Positions 29,139 to 30,969 of a DNA stretch of 30,969 nt are shown here, one piece after another. This DNA comes from Zeimonas sp964538505. GTDB lineage: Bacteria > Pseudomonadota > Gammaproteobacteria > Burkholderiales > Burkholderiaceae_E. Under the pieces are notes generated by a model. It did not search any database. It saw nothing but the letters and a program-made list of their open reading frames with translations, and was not told the origin of the DNA. Position numbers and translations under genes: made by a program. The stretch is taken from the NCBI GenBank assembly GCA_964538505.1, contig CAZIDY010000032.1:1-30969 (forward strand), written 5' to 3'. Position 1 is the stretch's first letter. Each line of letters starts with the position of its first letter.

Positions 29139-30844
29139 ACGTCGCCCGCTCGGAAACGAGCGTCACTCCTTCGGGAACGAGCGTCACTCCTTCGGGAACG
29201 AGCGTCACTCCTTCGGGAACGAGCGTCACTCCTTCGGGAACGAGCGTCGCTCCTTCGTACTGGGCGTCGTTGCGCTGGCTGGCGGCCAGTCGTGTGGCGA
29301 TCGCGCTCGTGCTGTTTGCTTTCTTTCCGCTGCACGACGCGGGCCGGCTCTCCGGCGAGCTCGGCGACCCGACGCTGTACGGCGGCGCCGCGCTCGCCTA
29401 CCTGTTGCTGGCAGTGCTGTTCCTGTCGACGCTCGACCGCTTCCGCGCGCACTTCCATGCGCTCGTGCTCGCGCAGGCGCTCACCGACATCGTCGCGCTG
29501 TCGACGCTGATGCATGCGGCGGGTGGCCTGAAGAGCGGGTTGCTCGTGCTGCTGATCGTCGCGCTCGCCGGCGGCGCGATCGTGTCGACGCGGCGCATGG
29601 CGGCGTTCTTCGCGGCGGCGGCGACGTTGCTCGTGCTCGCGCAGGCGGGATGGTCACTGCTCACGCCGGGCGGCGGCGACGCCGCGTCGCTGATGCTCGC
29701 CGGGCTCATCGGCGTCGGCTGCTTCGCCACGGCAATGACGGTGAACTGGCTCGCGACACGTCTGCACGCGCAGGAGCGCATTGCGCAGATGCGCGCCGAC
29801 GACCTGCGTCGCCAGCTCGCCGTCACCTCGCGGGTCGTGGCCGAGCTCGCGCACGGCGTGATGATCGTCGACGCCAATGGCGTCGTTCGCACGATGAATC
29901 CGGCGGCGCGTGCGCTGCTGCGGGTCGGCGAGACGCCGCTCGTCGTCCGTGACGAGCCGCCTGCCGGCGCCGGCCCGGGCTGGTCGACGCTGTGCGAGGC
30001 ATACGCGCGCTGGCGCGAACGTGGAGCGGTATCGGGTGCAGAAAGCGACATCGAGCTGCCGGCCGTCGACGGACGCGCGACGCGCGTTCGGCTGCGCTTC
30101 CTCGCCACGGCGGAGCCGGGCGAGGATACCGTCGTGATGCTCGAAGACCAGCGCCTCGTCGAGGATCGTGCGCAACAGCTGAAGCTCGCGTCGATGGGGC
30201 GGCTGTCGGCGTCGATCGCGCACGAGATCCGCAATCCGCTCGGTGCGATCCGCCATGCCAACGGGCTGCTCGCCGAGCGCCTCGTCGAGCCTTCGCTCGA
30301 GCGGCTGGCGCGGATCGTCGAATCGAACACGGTGCGCATCGACCGCATCATCGAGGACGTGCTGTCGATCGCGCGACGCGAGCGCTCGGCCGACGAATCG
30401 ATCGAGCTGCCCGCCTTTCTCGACCGGCTGGTCGACGAGTTCGTCGCCGCCAGTGGCGCGGAGCGCCGGCGCATCGGCATCCGGCTGGCGTGCACGCGAC
30501 CGATCCGCTTCGACTCCAATCATCTGCGGCAGGTGCTGCTCAATCTGCTGGGCAACGGTCTGCGCTACGCTTCGCAGGCCGACGAGGCGGTGCGCATCGA
30601 GTGGGTCGAGCGCGATGACCGCCGGCCCGAGCTGCGAGTCTCGGACGACGGCCCGGGGCTGACGAGCGAGATGCTCGAGCATGCCTTCGAGCCCTTCTAC
30701 ACCACCGAGAGTCGTGGTACTGGCCTCGGCCTGTACCTTGCGCGCGAGCTGTGCAACGCCAACGGTGCGACGATCCGCTACGAGGCCTCGACGGCATCGC
30801 AGCGCCGCCGCAGCGTCTTCGTCATCGAGCCCCGAAGCGAATAA
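29135..30844 (+). CDS. pilS: Sensor histidine kinase PilS with an N-terminal repeat array
   Basis: Sensor kinase of the PilS-PilR two-component system that controls type IV pilus genes through RpoN. The 569-residue protein starts with a cytoplasmic stretch of 7-residue repeats (about 8-41), then about six membrane helices (about 45-200), a PAS-like domain (about 230-330) and the kinase core: His363 in SIAHEIRNPLGAI, N-box NLLGNGLRYA, G1 DDGPGL and G2 GTGLGLYLAREL. ATG 29135 overlaps the PP0621-like stop by 4 bp. A start beyond the repeat array would need a non-ATG codon; the ATG is therefore kept, although the repeats lie before the membrane part and are unusual for PilS. pilR follows directly. 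Confidence 0.9.
   Translation: MNVARSETSVTPSGTSVTPSGTSVTPSGTSVTPSGTSVAPSYWASLRWLAASRVAIALVLFAFFPLHDAGRLSGELGDPTLYGGAALAYLLLAVLFLSTLDRFRAHFHALVLAQALTDIVALSTLMHAAGGLKSGLLVLLIVALAGGAIVSTRRMAAFFAAAATLLVLAQAGWSLLTPGGGDAASLMLAGLIGVGCFATAMTVNWLATRLHAQERIAQMRADDLRRQLAVTSRVVAELAHGVMIVDANGVVRTMNPAARALLRVGETPLVVRDEPPAGAGPGWSTLCEAYARWRERGAVSGAESDIELPAVDGRATRVRLRFLATAEPGEDTVVMLEDQRLVEDRAQQLKLASMGRLSASIAHEIRNPLGAIRHANGLLAERLVEPSLERLARIVESNTVRIDRIIEDVLSIARRERSADESIELPAFLDRLVDEFVAASGAERRRIGIRLACTRPIRFDSNHLRQVLLNLLGNGLRYASQADEAVRIEWVERDDRRPELRVSDDGPGLTSEMLEHAFEPFYTTESRGTGLGLYLARELCNANGATIRYEASTASQRRRSVFVIEPRSE
29156..29257 (+). repeat. 21-bp tandem repeat in the 5' end of pilS
   Basis: Four exact 21-base units (29156-29176, 29177-29197, 29198-29218, 29219-29239; core CGTCACTCCTTCGGGAACG) are followed by a partial, altered unit (29240-29257). 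The plus strand encodes TSVTPSG repeats. The unit is seven codons, so loss or gain keeps the frame. No spacers separate the units, so this is not a CRISPR array. Confidence 0.93.
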
Positions 30845-30969
30845 ATGAAAGAAGCTACCGAGACCGCGAACCTGCCCCGCGCGACGCGCCCCGTGCGTCC
30901 CGCGTCCGACCGGCGCGTGCTCGTCGTCGACGACGAAGCCGACCTGCGCGAGCTGCTCGAGCTCACGCT
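30845..30969 (+). CDS. pilR: Response regulator PilR, 5' end only
   Basis: Starts at ATG 30845, directly after the pilS stop, and runs off the window. The 41 visible residues show a short basic leader, then RRVLVVDDEADLRELLEL, the beginning of a receiver domain with its acidic pocket. The AAA and DNA-binding domains lie outside, so the name rests on the position after pilS. Confidence 0.8.
   Translation, partial: MKEATETANLPRATRPVRPASDRRVLVVDDEADLRELLELT

Noticed and set aside
29156..29257. CRISPR-like repeat
   Set aside because: The 21-base units abut directly with no spacers and lie in frame inside a gene; there are no cas genes.

Overview
The window is about 31 kb of GC-rich chromosomal DNA from a betaproteobacterium, most likely of the order Burkholderiales. 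The evidence is the strongly GC-biased third codon positions, the Tat-exported Liv-type binding proteins, a PEP-CTERM protein, the pilS-pilR pair next to a PP0621-type protein and a CcsA-like protein, and the obgE-proB and rppH|proS arrangement. The genus cannot be named from this sequence. There is no rRNA, tRNA, CRISPR array, transposase, integrase or phage gene.

Left part (1-12.3 kb): obgE and proB overlap on the plus strand, and a small convergent gene of unknown function overlaps the proB 3' end. A Tat-type metallo-beta-lactamase-fold lipoprotein gene (minus strand) is bracketed by a perfect 27-bp inverted repeat and a solo half copy of the same repeat. A plus-strand run follows: a dihydrodipicolinate-synthase-family aldolase, fumC and an MsbA-like ABC exporter. 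A minus-strand block carries a Phd/VapC-type toxin-antitoxin pair with a palindrome near its promoter. Upstream of it is a probable operon rppH - cbpA - cbpM - bile-acid/Na+ symporter-family transporter.

Middle (12.3-20.1 kb): proS diverges from rppH and is followed by a lytic transglycosylase and an AMP-forming acyl-CoA ligase. Next come two tandem, nearly identical Tat-exported ABC substrate-binding proteins. Their 3' halves share long tracts identical at the base level, as expected from gene conversion. A PEP-CTERM surface-protein gene with a good -24/-12 (sigma-54) promoter match and its own terminator follows.

Right part (20.2-31 kb): livH-livM-livG-livF encode a complete Liv-type importer. 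The run continues through 4-bp start/stop overlaps into an L,D-transpeptidase and a DUF882/MepK-like peptidase, a pair expected to make and cut 3-3 peptidoglycan cross-links. Convergent to these is an ffh - FAD-dependent 2-hydroxyacid dehydrogenase operon. Only 22 bp from ffh, and divergent, is a tightly overlapping run: CcsA-like cytochrome c assembly protein, PP0621-like protein, pilS and the beginning of pilR (cut by the window end). PilS carries an unusual N-terminal array of 7-residue repeats encoded by a 21-bp tandem repeat.

Overall this is ordinary chromosomal backbone (obgE, proB, rppH, proS, ffh, pilSR) interleaved with metabolic and transport modules. I see no gene cluster that clearly forms a new system. 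The most informative points are the sigma-54/PEP-CTERM unit, the mosaic binding-protein duplication, the repeat-bracketed hydrolase gene, the Liv-to-cell-wall operon and the PilS repeat array.
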